In this document: positions 10,201-20,952 of the stretch, piece after piece
How the letters are laid out: each line of letters opens with the position of its first letter
How positions within the stretch are numbered: position 1 is the stretch's first letter
Origin: Boesenbergia rotunda
Taxonomy: Eukaryota > Streptophyta > Magnoliopsida > Zingiberales > Zingiberaceae
Reading direction: 5' to 3'
Assembly (NCBI GenBank): GCA_024364735.1
Contig: JAGFNQ010000878.1
Span: 1 to 64,000 of the forward strand
Length of the DNA stretch: 64,000 nt
The notes under the pieces: model-generated
What the model was told of the DNA's origin: nothing
Databases searched by the model: none
The model's input: only the letters and a program-made list of their open reading frames with translations
Program-made: the position numbers and the translations under genes

Positions 10201-11416
10201 TGATCCCGCCCTATCTTTATCACCGTACGGACAGCCCGCGTGGCAAACAGCCTGGCCAACTTCTGGGTCCATGTCATTGTACGGATAGCCGGCCTGATAA
10301 ACACCCTAGCCGGTCTTAGATTTCCTGCCGGCCGGTCGGACTCAAGCGCCCGGGCAGAATAAATGCCAGGGCTCAGCCGGCTAGTCAATCCCGGTCTGCC
10401 ATCATAAGGTTATTATGCCTCGCTTATCCGGGTACTTCCGCCCGGTCTCTACATCCCCTCGCCCGGGTATTGCCGCCCGGCCATATAAAGGCCCCACGCC
10501 TAATCATCCGGGTGAATCCGCCCGGTAATCCTTCAGGTCCATACCGGACATCCAGCCGGGCATCCCCGCCTGTCGCTCACTCGGGCACTCCCCCGAAACC
10601 GCCCGAGGATAACGACAAAACATCCGCACCAGCTGCAGATAACAGGCTGTCACCACTCGTGTGACCTGACGCTCCCTGACACGCCGCCCTGTCGGGCCGT
10701 TGGTGCCAGGCGGCGCCGGTCGGGGATGTACAAGAACCTGTCTCTGTCCTCACATAGGACAAACAGTATAAGACAAGGAATGCTGGCTACAAGTCGACAC
10801 AATCACAGAATATTCCCTGACTCCGTCAGAGAATCCTGACACCCGGCAGACAATCAGGGAATATCCCTCGACCAAGTCAGAGAATCCTGACACAGGTCAG
10901 ACTTGGTCCTTTCCCTCGGCTATATAAGCCCCTCCCCTCCTCATTATCAGGTACGCGCGCGAAGCTTCTCGTCTACAGTGCTCCTCTATTTTGCTTGTTC
11001 ACCGGAGTACTGACTTGACCGTCGGAGGGCCTTGCCGGGACGCTTCCCGGCTAGGTTGCTAACGGTCCTTTCCTTCAGCAGGTTCAGGTCATTCGGCCGA
11101 AGTTCTCCTCGACGACAGCATCCCCTCGGAGGAACTTCACTCGGAGATCTCCCCTGCATCCGCAATATTGACAGTTCGGCCGAACAGTCCGCGCCGGTAG
11201 AGATCCTTCTTCCTCACTCGGACATTCGGGGATCCCACTCGGCGGTTGCATCATCCATCTGGCCAAAGGCGTACCAGGCAACATCCGCTTCTGCCCGATC
11301 GGAAGGCATCCCCATTCGCTGAGTCGTTCTGAGCGAAGGCAGCCCGTCAGCGCACACGTCATCCATCCCTACACCGTCATCCGGTTGCGGCCCCATCCCG
11401 CTCGGCGACAGGATCA
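10201..11416 (+). mobile_element. Solo LTR upstream of HY5
   Basis: 1,216 bp starting TGATCC and ending GGATCA, with TATAT on both sides (10196-10200 and 11417-11421), as expected for a 5-bp target duplication, although the site is low complexity. The body is GC-rich, unlike the flanks, and carries a promoter-like CTATATAAGCCCC at about 10920. No primer binding site, polypurine tract or coding region is attached, so it is a recombined solo LTR. Its own promoter would point away from HY5. Confidence 0.75.
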
Positions 11417-11799
11417 TATATATTAAAAAAATTAAAATTATTAAGGCTGATATTAAAAATAATTTATATAGATGTTTAATTTATTTTTAAAATTATTTAT
11501 ATATAAATTTATATAGATGTTTAATAATTTTAATAAATTTTAATAATTTATATAGATGTTTAATTTATATTAATTTTAATATATTTTTTTAATGATATAA
11601 ATTGAAGTAAAAAAATTAATAGTATATAAAATTTTCGATTTGATCCTTTAATAAAGTATGAATATTTAGATATATATTCGATATTATAAAGATATAAAAA
11701 ATATAAAATCCGAAAGTAATCCGATCTATTATGCTTCCTACTTGAGATCTACACGACGGGACGACACAGCAATTAACAATTCAATTATTACAAGAGTAA
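11417..11799. other. AT-rich DNA, nothing recognised
   Basis: AT-rich sequence with short direct repeats of AATTTATATAGATGTTTAAT. No gene or element boundary identified. Confidence 0.5.
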
Positions 11800-12034
11800 T
11801 GATAGAGAGAGTGAAAATAGAAGAGTGAAAAATATAGTGAATGATGTAGTATAACATGACACTTTATATGCATACGTCCGATTATTGCTTGGACACCATC
11901 GGCGGCCTTCGACTGCTGCCCCGAATCAAACTATACCCTGGGGGGGCACGATGAATCCGTCAGAAATCACTGCATACAAGATGTCACGTCATTCACTATA
12001 TTTTTCACTCTCTCATTTTTCACTCTTCCTATCA
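11800..12034. mobile_element. Second copy of the 5871 MITE family
   Basis: TGATAG...GTGAAAA at the left and TTTTCAC...CTATCA at the right are long inverted repeats, diverged from those at 5871-6090. The core words (CACCATCGGCGGCC, CGAATCAAACTATACCCTGGG) are nearly unchanged between the two copies, and the length (235 bp) is similar. Confidence 0.8.
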
Positions 12035-12568
12035 TTTTTCTTATTACAATATATAACTAAATTAAATTATAATTTGCCATTTTTTCATCCCATTGAGAGA
12101 CTAAAAATAAACAATATCTCATATTCCAAAAAATATATGTTCCGTCCATTTTTTATTCCTATGATATTTGATTAATTTTTGATTCCAATGATATTTGATT
12201 AATTTTGATTACAATATATAACTAATTTTATCTTATATGTTGCTTTATTATGGACAATTAGTAATTTTTTAGTATACTCAATATTATAAGGATGGAGTAT
12301 GATTGATAAATTAGCATATTCACATTGCGTGACATAATATAATGCATTTCTGCTTTTTACCAAAAGGCGTATCCAAGATTTGGTAATTACCAAAAGGAGT
12401 CTCATGGTTTCTGTTTTACCAAAGGGCGCATCCCATATAGTGAACTCACGATTATACCCATCCCGCCAAGTGAAGACTTTCTCGATTCACATTTCGAGAC
12501 TTCCGAACCACTTTATCAGTATAATATTAATTTATGGGTCGAATGGACATGGAGTCGATTGTTTTTCA

Positions 12569-12645
<77 letters not shown>

Positions 12646-12972
12646 GCATAAAGCGATTCATCACGAAGGTACATATATATTTCGACGTTGCACAATTCGA
12701 TTCATCACCAAGGCACCTGAAGAAGATAGGTGTTGAAGGAAAAAAAAGCAAACAACAGTTTGGTAACAAATAGAAATAATAATGTATGTATGATTGTCAT
12801 CTTTGATATGGTATTAAATATAGTTTTATACATGATAAACTCTTTTTACTATTTTTATGTTTGGAGAAGACTCTAAGGGTGTCATGCATTATATAATTAG
12901 GGTTATCTGAAATTTTGTAAACTTAGGATAAAATAATGCTTGAATTCGACCTAGAGGGTGATATCTTACCAT
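12035..12972. other. AT-rich DNA with a long TA microsatellite
   Basis: Contains a perfect TA repeat at about 12571-12641 and three dispersed copies of a TACCAAAAGGCG-like word at 12357-12427. No gene seen. The true left end of the MULE described next may lie in the right part of this stretch. Confidence 0.5.
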
Positions 12973-13197
12973 ATCAGGCTAGGAGGGGCTGAAATCAAAT
13001 GATAGGAGGACCTGAAATAAAAGAACTTCAGGCCTTAGGTGGTCCTGAATTAAACGATTTCAACTACGAGAGTCTGAAATTAAATGATTTCAGGGCCTGG
13101 GAGTGCATGAAATCAAAAGATTCAGGCCCTAGGAGGGCCTGAAATCGATTGTATTCAGGCCCTGGGAGGGCCTGAAATCAAAATATTTTAGGTCCTT
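12973..13197. repeat. Left palindromic repeat array of the MULE
   Basis: Six to seven units of about 30 bp. The best read TTCAGGCCCTGGGAGGGCC followed by TGAAATCAAA, where TTCAGGCCC and GGGCCTGAA are complementary arms. Units decay toward the outside. The transposase frame starts immediately after the array. Confidence 0.85.
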
Positions 13198-13201
13198 AAT
13201 T

Positions 13202-13788
13202 ATGATTGTCAAGTTTGCTAAATGTAATTGTAATTTATTTTTCAGAGATGATAATGTTGTTGACGAAATTCTCTTTGAGATAAGAAATACTCTTGATGAT
13301 AATACTATCATGGGGAATGGAGCAGAAATAGCCAGTAATAATATTCCATTATCTTCCCAGTATGGTGATAATAGAATTACAAGGAATTTGACATTTGATC
13401 TAAATGAAGAAGCAACTAATCTAGAAGATGAGGATCTAAATTCTTCTACAAGAGTTGTTGAATTCTTTGAGCCAACTTGGAGTGGGGAGGAAGAAATTGA
13501 AATCCGAAATGCAGATGAATTACAACCCAGTACAAGTGTACTAGAATTCCAAGCTGATAATATACAGATTGAGCAATATGAATTCCCCCCAGATCAGTAC
13601 AGTGACTTAGAGGAGAAGTTTCTATTAGCTGAAGATTCTTATATTTTGAATTCTCGATTGCTTGCTAGTCCAATTGGAGAGGTAGAGGCAAGAGATGAGA
13701 ATGATTTTTTTGTGGGCAGATATTTCCATCTAGAGAAGAATTCAAGAATGCACTTGTCAAACATGTCATGGTTAAGCATATGAGATAT
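13202..13788 (+). pseudogene. MULE transposase pseudogene, N-terminal part
   Basis: Acidic N-terminal region followed by the start of the MuDR-type N domain (FFVGRYF, then SREEFKNALVKH in the next frame, so one base is missing near 13727). The frame is cut by the LTR element inserted at 13789 and continues at 22297: the codons on the two sides join exactly when the insert and one GATAT copy are removed. The ATG at 13202 is the first in frame but the true start is uncertain. The encoded family cuts and joins Mutator-type DNA transposons. Confidence 0.8.
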
Positions 13789-13899
13789 TGTTGGTGCAGA
13801 AAGCACCCAAGTCGAGCCTGAGTTTTGATAATGGCAAAAGGGTTCAAAAGTTAAGTCTTATTTGTTATCTAACATGCTATTCAAGTGTGCAGGAAAAGT

Positions 13900-14130
13900 C
13901 CTAGCGAAGGACTGCTAGGTACTGGCGAAGGAATGTCAGGGTACTGAAGCCCTAGCGAAGGACTGCTAGGCACCAGGCGAAGGACAGCTTGGGACTGAAG
14001 ACCTGACGAAGGAATGTTAGGCACCAGGCGAAGGACAGCTTGGGACTGAAGACCTGGCGAAGGAATGCTAGGCACCAGGCGAAGGACAGCTTGGTATCCA
14101 AGACCTGGCGAAGGACCGCTAGGCAAAAGT
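13900..14130. repeat. Hairpin array at the LTR head (copy 1)
   Basis: Tandem short hairpins, for example CCTAGC-GAAGGACT-GCTAGG and CCTGGC-GAAGGAAT-GCTAGG, with 6-bp arms around a constant GAAGGA-type loop. Two hairpins make a repeat unit of about 51 bp. The same array is at 21064-21290, 25194-25437 and 37633-37978. Stems vary while pairing is largely kept. Confidence 0.85.
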
Positions 14131-14394
14131 CCAACCGGAGGAGCCGGTTGGCATCAGGTACATTCTCCCGAGAGGAGTAGGTGAGGACGCGTTCCCCGTC
14201 GAGGGAACAGTAGGCGTCGGTTCGACCTAGGGCTCCATTTGGGAGACCCAAAGTCAGAACCAAGACAGCTAAGGCTGTATAAACTAACATCTTATTGTTG
14301 TTTTGGACTAACCCTGGATGCAGGACCGAAGGAACGAGTGTCTGCAGCTCAGAGAGCCTCAAAGGAGTGAGGTAAAGGCTGAGTAGGGCGCCCG

Positions 14395-14719
14395 GAGTGT
14401 CCCGGGCGCCCCCATGGTGATCACAAACAGTTGAAGCAAAGGAACTGCGTCTGCAGCTCATGGGCAGGGCGCCCCCGCTGCTCCCGGGCGCTCCGGATGG
14501 TCCGGGCGCCCCCAGGTGAAGCTAACGATGCAGATCCCATCGAAGCCAATGGATAAGAAGAGACCCGGTCAACCCGGGCGCCCCCAGCGTCGCGAGCGCC
14601 CCCGTCAAGATCTGATCCCGAGTTTGAAGGGATCAGAAGCTGACCGAGTGAAAGTCGGATCGGCCGACACGTGGAGGGGGCGCCCCGACGTTCTGGGCGC
14701 CCCAGGGGCTATAAATAGG
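14395..14719 (+). promoter_or_regulatory. LTR promoter: GGGCGCCC palindromes and TATA box
   Basis: Several exact GGGCGCCC octamers, a perfect palindrome often extended to CGGGCGCCCC, are spaced through 14395-14705 and followed by CTATAAATAGG at 14709-14719. This is the expected place for the LTR promoter. Palindromes in front of the TATA box are a known feature of Sirevirus LTRs, although with different sequences. Confidence 0.75.
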
Positions 14720-15127
14720 CCCTCGACCCCAAGGCTTCGAACAACAATTCGTTCAACGCAATCACGCTCTTCTGCTCCCGCGCTCTGCTCCGGAAACCTC
14801 CCGACTCGAGACTCAAGCGCCGACGACGTCCCGTTGCTCCGAAAATTCAATCTACATCGGACGTCGGTAAAAGAAGAGTTACTTTTAAGTTTACTATACT
14901 GCTTTTGTAATATCACTCTGTAAACATTTTGCGCACTTATAGAATTGCCCGCAGAAAACGGTCAACGACCGTAGGCCTTGGAGTAGGAGTCGACCTAGGC
15001 TCCGAACCAAGTAAAACTACCTGTGTTCGTGATTGATTTTATTTCGCTGCGTACTTGCTCTAGTTTTCATCCGAAAAGCGTTTAACGATATTCACCCCCC
15101 CTCTATCGTTTCTCTCGATTCAACAAG

Positions 15128-15139
15128 TGGTATCAGAGC
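15128..15139 (+). other. Primer binding site
   Basis: TGGTATCAGAGC two bases after the 5' LTR, complementary to the 3' end of plant initiator methionine tRNA, the usual primer of plant LTR retrotransposons. Confidence 0.95.
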
Positions 15140-15380
15140 GGGGAAGTTTAAATTTGGTGCAACCACCAGTTTGAAAATTTTTCAGATTTGTTTAAAATTT
15201 TTTTATTTTTTTTCGTTCGAATTTTTTCTAATATTTTTTTTTCGTTCGAATTTCTTCTCGTTGATCGAGGTTGGTGCAACACCACTTGACAAATATTTTT
15301 TCCTTTATCCCGCACTACTAATCCAAGACCAAGTCTTGGGATATTCTTTTTTTTTGTGTCTAGTTTGCATTTCAGATAAA

Positions 15381-17033
15381 ATGGTCATGCAAGAAGGCTT
15401 CAGCACCGCAAGACCACCTCTCTTCAGTGGAGAAGACTTCTCCTACTGGAAGAGCAGAATAGAGGTCCACCTGAAAACTCAGGTGGACATGTGGATAATC
15501 ATCCAGTCCGGACTGGAGATTCCGAGAAATGCTGAAGGAGTACCTCAAAGCTACACAGAGTGGGACACCGCTCTGAAACGGAAAATTGAAGCGGATGCAA
15601 AGGCGACCCAGACCCTTCAATGCGGCTTAACAAAAGAGGAGCTGAACCGGGTGGGCCCTTTCAACAGTGCTAAGGAGCTGTGGGGAAAACTGATCGAGCT
15701 GCATGAAGGAACATCAGACACTCGGATCAGCAAGAGAGATCTGCTCCTGAACAAGCTGTATACCATCAAAATGGCCGACAACGAAACAGCAGCTCAGCTT
15801 CACGCCCGAATTCAAGAACTAATGAACGGTCTACACACCATTGGTCACAAGGTAGAAAACCGTGACCTAATAAGGTATGCTTTAAATGCTTTCCCGAGAA
15901 ACACCTTGTGAGCATCTATGGTAGATGTATACAAGGTTTCAAGGGATCTTTCGAAAATAAAATTAGATGAATTATTCTCTGAATTAGAATTGCATGAACA
16001 GACTAACTGCAATCTGGCCGAGAAAGGTATTGCCTTTATTGCAGGTAAAACTGGAAGGACAACTAAGAAGAAGCCTCAACCTGAACCCGAGTCTAACTCA
16101 GACTCAGACTCAGAAGACGAAGAAGGAGATCGACCTAAGCTGGTCCGACTGGCCCGAAACTACAACAAAGAATTGAAGAACCAAACCAACAAGTGGAAAG
16201 TCAGCCGAAGAAGGGATGAACCAGCTGAACCTGCAAACGAAAAGAACAAGCCCAACGTGACCTGCTACGAGTGCAAAAAGAAGGGTCACTACAAAATGGA
16301 GTGTCCGAACCTAAAGGAAACCAAGAAGAATAGAAGGAAGAAGACACTTCAAGCAATATGGGATGAGTCCTCCTCCGAAGAAGAAGATGAGGTCCCACAG
16401 TCGAACCTACTAGCACTAACAACCTCAGAAGAAGTCGAGACCGAGTCAGAATTAGAACAGGACGACGGCAGACTGACCTTTTCAGAAGATGGCGAAATCA
16501 AGGTAAGTGGATTTACTAGAAGTCAATTAAACGAGTTAATATCTTATCTTTCTCGAGATTTGGCGAAAGCTAAATTCCGAGTCGAATCCCTCCGACAGGA
16601 AGTAAAACTCCTGAAAGAGGGAGCTGACTCTAACCCCTTAACTGAGAAGGTTCAAGAAGGAACCTCTACTCAAGTTGAAAAACTTGAGAAAGAGAACTCC
16701 TCCCTGAAAACTCAGGTTAAGGATCTTAGATCAGCTTTAGAATGATTCACTTCTGGTTCCAAGGGTCTTGACATGATTCTTGGAAAACAGAAATCAGTTC
16801 TAAATCGATCTGGACTTGGCTATAGAACCAAATCTAGACAAAGATCCTACTTTGCTGTACTGAATCAGTCCAGAAATAAAGTTCAGGCATGGGTACCTAA
16901 ACTGTACTTGAACAAACCAACTGGATCAAATCAGTATTGGATCCCCAAGGATAAGATTCACATCTTGCCTAACCATTACCGTGGCTTTAGTCCAGGGGGA
17001 GCCAAATTAAAAACTATATTTATTGTTAGATAG
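15381..17033 (+). pseudogene. gag: Gag of LTR element copy 1, two in-frame stops
   Basis: Capsid/nucleocapsid protein of a copia-type element, about 550 codons. The N-terminal half matches the UBN2/DUF4219 class of plant copia Gag (FSGEDFSYWKSRIEVHLKT, then RVGPFNSAKELWGKL). A CCHC zinc knuckle CYECKKKGHYKMEC is at about 16263-16304, followed by acidic Ser/Glu segments and a coiled coil (about 16540-16740), then a basic tail ending in a GGAKLKTIFIVR-like sequence. TGA stops at 15909-15911 (Trp in copy 2) and 16743-16745 (Arg in copy 2) interrupt the frame; both are single transitions. The chosen start is the ATG shared with copy 2. There is no pol domain downstream. Confidence 0.88.
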
Positions 17034-17684
17034 AACTTAATTCTTGATTGTAATTTGCTTGACTGATTGTTTATTTAATTTTTGCAATTTACCATGCTTA
17101 GACTTAGGAATGGTTAGTTTAAGGACTGAACAAACTTAACTGAAACTTGACAACATAGTATTGGGTGGAGGTGAGATGATAGTACGTTAGGGAAACCAAT
17201 TCTAATAAGGTCAAGTATACTTGGTCTCTTTAGACTGGTGAAACTAGCCGAAGCTACCGATCCAAGACCCAAACTAGTTAGACCAGAATTTTTCAAAGAT
17301 TAATTTTGAAAATGAAATTTCATTAAAAGGCTTGTCAAGGAAAGGGTTGATGATCCAATAAGGCTACGGCCAAAGAAGGCCTAGTGCCTCGCCAAGACCT
17401 AGAAGCCAATTTTTGAAATTCAAATTCAAATTATTCTTTGTCAAATTCAAATCTAACACAAATTTTCAGTTACTTGTAAATTTAAACATTTGTTTCAAAA
17501 TAAATTCAATTGTTTTCAAAAATTAATTTAAGGTTTTCAAAATAATTTTACTTATCAGAACCTGTCTCACAAAACCTGTAAGGCCAACGTGATTGAAAAC
17601 CCTAGATTGGGTGAGACAGTAAAATTAAACTCAATTGTAATTCCTTTAATACCTATATTGTGGTTTAATCCTGTAGTTCAGAAT

Positions 17685-17820
17685 GTAGTCAAAACATGGT
17701 CAACGCAGTCAAACCATGGTCAACGTGGTCAAACCATGGTTAACATAGTCAAACCATAGTCAAAGCAGTCAAAACATGGTCAAACCAACTAAACCATGGT
17801 CAAACAATGATAAGACATCA
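17685..17820. repeat. CCATGG-centred tandem repeat between Gag and ORF2
   Basis: Seven or eight imperfect units of about 17 bp, AGTCAAACCATGGTCAA, each with the palindrome CCATGG or a one-base variant. Copy 2 has the same array at about 28893-28975. It lies directly before the internal promoter. Confidence 0.8.
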
Positions 17821-17844
17821 AATTTGCCACTTCCTATACACTCC

Positions 17845-18111
17845 GGGCGCCCGTGACTCCTCGGGCGCCCCCCCCATGACTTTATCTTCTCTCAAGGCAA
17901 AAAGCTGCCTTTAATCCCTTGGTCAGGGCGCCCGGAACCATGCGGGCGCCCGCATCGCAGTCAATGCAGCAAAAGTTGTAAAATCAGCCTGACCAGGGCG
18001 CCCGGGCCACTCCGGGCGCCCCTAACCAGCCCCAGTCTCTGCCATGGCAGAGACCACTGTCCCGAGCGCCCGGGAGCTCCCGAGCGCCCCCAATAACCTG
18101 CCTATAAAAAG
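17845..18111 (+). promoter_or_regulatory. Internal promoter of ORF2, copy of the LTR module
   Basis: Six exact GGGCGCCC palindromes plus GAGCGCCC variants in four pairs, followed by TATAAAAAGG at 18103-18112 and a C/T-rich leader. This repeats the design of the LTR promoter (palindromes, short gap, TATA box) in the middle of the element, about 100 bp before the ORF2 start. Copy 2 keeps it at 29000-29278. Function as a promoter is inference. Confidence 0.7.
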
Positions 18112-18214
18112 GCATCCGAACCCCCTCTTCTTCCCACACCAAAAACCATCCTCCTTCCTCCCTTCCTTCCTTCCAAGAAGATCAAGTGACACTTGTGCTT
18201 CCTCAATCTCAACC

Positions 18215-19501
18215 ATGCCTCCCCGGTATGATTTGTTTTATGCATTTAGAATTACTTTCCTAATTCCTCTTGCATTTAGAATTATTTTCTTAATTCATTT
18301 CTTATAAATGCATGTCTCTCAACTTAGAAAAAGCCGAGCAAACCAAGCGAACCCCGGTACCGAACCGAGTCCCGACCCTAGGTTCCCGACTCTAGAACTG
18401 TGTAATAAGTTCGCTCGAACGACTTACAAGCCTATCAAAACTAGCTATCTCAATAGACATTTCTTTACCCAATCTTGTCCTTTAGCCATGAATGTCATAA
18501 ACTTTTATCAACTAGATAATCTAGTATTCTGCACTCATTCGATTAATACATCTTTATGTGCTGAATTCCATAATAACATAGTTAGACAGAACGATCTCAT
18601 GTTTAACACTATTGTTCAAGGGATACCCCTGTCGATCACCCCTACCTTGCTAAATCGATTCCTTGGACTACGACCCTCCCAGCCCACCTTTTGTTGCTAT
18701 CCACCTAGGAATCCTCCATTTGATCCTCCCTACTCTCACATTACTCTAGACACTCTCCACTCCTATTTCTATAGGGAAGCTAGACTCCCCACAGATAGAC
18801 GATTCCAGTCCGTTGACCTTCAGGTCCAGGACTACGCCCTGTACAGAGTTCTGGTCCGATGCATCTTACCACTATCCACTAGGGATGTCGCGACCATGCG
18901 ACCCTTCCATACTTTCCTTCTGTATGCCCTGATCCATCATCTAGACATTGACATTGGCCTTCACATGTTCCACGCTATCTTACATGCCTCCAGTGTCACG
19001 ACTCAGGGTCGGGTACGCACTCCCTTCTGCCACATCATCACCTCCATCCTTCATCACCACGGTCGTGACATTACCGTAGGTGAAATAACCGAGATGATCG
19101 ATTTTGACGAGATAGGATTTAGGAACTTCTCTTTAGCTGGTATAGATGTATCGGCCACCGGGGTTTTGACTTGGAGACGACAGCGAGCCGGAGCGCAGAT
19201 CGACTCAGACGAAGAGGTAGACGTTGACGTTGCAGATCTGGCAGTAGAGGTCCGAGCACACATAGACGAGCCCCCTCCACCGACACTCTACGAGAGAGTG
19301 ACACGGCTGGAGACACATGTCCAGAGCCTCCGAGAGGAAGTGGAGGCAAATCATGCCGAAGATATGGAGGCAAATCATGGGTATATGAGCGCCCTTAGAG
19401 CTAAGAGGGAGGCCAGAGACACACAGTATCATGAGATGATGGCACTATTTCGATCATGGCAGCCTGGCTCATCTGACCACCCTGGCCCTTCTTCTAGTTA
19501 G
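18215..19501 (+). CDS. ORF2 protein of LTR element copy 1 (putative plant transposon protein type)
   Basis: Two exons: 18215-18225 (ATGCCTCCCCG) and 18328-19501, joined by a 102-bp GT-AG intron. They give 394 aa starting MPPRKSRANQ. The same splice and start are preserved in copy 2, which supports them. The central part (VRCILPLSTRDVATMRPFHT, then TPFCHIITSILHHHG) resembles the 'putative plant transposon protein' domain seen in plant retroelements. An acidic segment (DSDEEVDVDVADLAVE) and a predicted coiled coil (YERVTRLETHVQSLREEVEA) follow. No signal peptide or clear membrane segment, so an envelope role is not supported. The frame is open although Gag of the same copy is broken. Its function is unknown. 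Confidence 0.8.
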
Positions 19502-20329
19502 ACTATTTTCAGCATTGTACTAAGTAACTAAAACTTGACTCATGTTTGACTCTACTGGACCTCTGTTTGACCAGTTAACCTATTTTGTTTGACTACTTAT
19601 TTGACTTGAGTATCTGATCTTCACTATGCTTGGTAGAATAGGTTGAGTCTACTATTGGTTTTCTTACTCAAATCAGTTTTAAAGAAATTTTTAAATGCTT
19701 TCAAAATCAACTTTTACTTAGTTTTGAAAAGGTTTGAAAAATAAAATTTTTTTTACTTAGTTTTATTTTAAAACTACCCCTTTCAAAACTAGGGATTTTT
19801 CGAAAATGGACTTAGCCTAGGACCTAACCCTAGAACTGCATGCACCTATAGATTTAGAAGCCAGCATCTCACAAGCACCTTAGGGTACTTTTGATTGATA
19901 ACCTAGAATGGGTTGAGATGCTTAGGTCTTTGCCTTAATTCAAGATGCTTTAAGTCAGTGCATCTGCAGTAATTGGGGCACTAAATACAACTTACACAGT
20001 AATCAAGTTAAGTGTCAAGTTTAGAAAATTTAACTTGAACAGAACACTTAACTTGACTAACCCTAGCGAAAACTACTGTTTATAACAGTTAGTAAGTAGC
20101 TAATTGGGTTAGACAAGTCCCTAAAAGAGGAAATTGAAACTGATTTGATTTAATTCTCATCATGAATTGGTTCAGTACAGCAAGTTATTTCCCTTATGTA
20201 ATTTAATTATTCTATTTCTGCTGTATTTATTTGTATTTGATATATGGCAAAGGGGAAGAGATAGGAAAGGAGAGAGTTTAAAATTTTTTCTAGTTTAAAA
20301 TTTTTTCTCTAACTCAAACTCTATCCTTT

Positions 20330-20760
20330 ATTCAAAAACTACTTAATTAAATTTTTCAAAAGTACTAAATTTTTCAAAAGTACTAAGTTTTTTCTAAGTA
20401 CTTAAGTTTTTCAAACTTTTTTTAAGTACTTCAGTCTTTCAAAACTGTTTTAAGTACTTAAGTTTTTTCAAAACTTCTCTAAGTACTTAAATTTTTCAAA
20501 CTTTTTTAAGTACTTCAGTCTTTCAAAACTATTCTAAGTACTTAAGTTTTTCTTAAACTTTTCTAAATACTTAAGTTTTTAAAAACTTTTCTAAGTACTT
20601 AAGTTTTTCAAAACTTCCCTAAAGTACTCCTAAGTACTTAAGTTTTTTCAAATTTCACTAAGTACTTTAAAACTTAAGTTTTTCAGAATCCTTCTTAAGT
20701 TTTCTAAGTATTTAAACTTAAAATATTCTACAAGTTCTCCAAAATAGACAACCAAAATTA
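20330..20760. repeat. AAGTACTT tandem repeat array (copy 1)
   Basis: Roughly a dozen degenerate units of 25-35 bp containing CTAAGTACTTAAGTTTTTC. AAGTACTT and CTTAAG are palindromes. Copy 2 has a diverged version at 36830-37290. The array lies between ORF2 and the polypurine tract. Confidence 0.85.
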
Positions 20761-20937
20761 TTTTCTGTTCAAAATTATTCTAAGTAAAAATCCATCCTTA
20801 AACTTAGAATTTATTTTCAAAAACCCCACGAAGTTTTGAAAAAATCTAGGGAGAGATTCCTTCCAGGGGGAGGGAACAAAATTTAATTTTTACTTCCTCT
20901 GATTAACTTAACTTTTTGAACTAGGGTTGCCATAAAT

Positions 20938-20952
20938 CAAAAAGGGGGAGAT
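20938..20952 (+). other. Polypurine tract
   Basis: AAAAAGGGGGAGAT immediately before the 3' LTR: the plus-strand primer. Further G-rich purine tracts lie upstream (near 20252, 20849 and 20873). Confidence 0.9.

Larger units (their letters stand above)
13789..15125 (+). repeat. 5' LTR of copy 1
   Basis: 1,337 bp, nearly identical to the 3' LTR (for example CGAGCCTG against CGAACCTG near the start), implying a recent insertion. In order: the hairpin array, a region with CGTCGGTTCGACC, a block of GGGCGCCC palindromes, a TATA box CTATAAATAGG at 14709-14719, and the end CTCTCGATTCAACA. Confidence 0.95.

Noticed and set aside
12534..12773. Tyr-Ile repeat frames over TA microsatellites (also 6700-6909 and 38880-39325)
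   Set aside because: Pure dinucleotide repeats cannot be called genes.
13900..14130. A CRISPR-like array of repeats and spacers
   Set aside because: Repeats are contiguous and degenerate, in a plant retrotransposon LTR, without spacers or cas genes.
13881..14461. Long - strand frames over the LTR head with LRQVFSPKLSFAW-like repeats
   Set aside because: They follow the tandem hairpin repeats, recur in each LTR, and have no recognisable domain; repeat-driven open frames.
18308..18340. ORF2 starting at the in-frame ATG 18308 (MHVSQLRK)
   Set aside because: A conserved ATG 18215 with a consensus GT-AG intron gives MPPRKSRANQ in both copies, and copy 2 has a stop in the place of the readthrough start, so the spliced start is preferred.
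18328..19501. ORF2 as a retroviral envelope-like protein
   Set aside because: No signal peptide, no transmembrane segment and no coiled-coil fusion layout; the resemblance is to the plant transposon protein domain.
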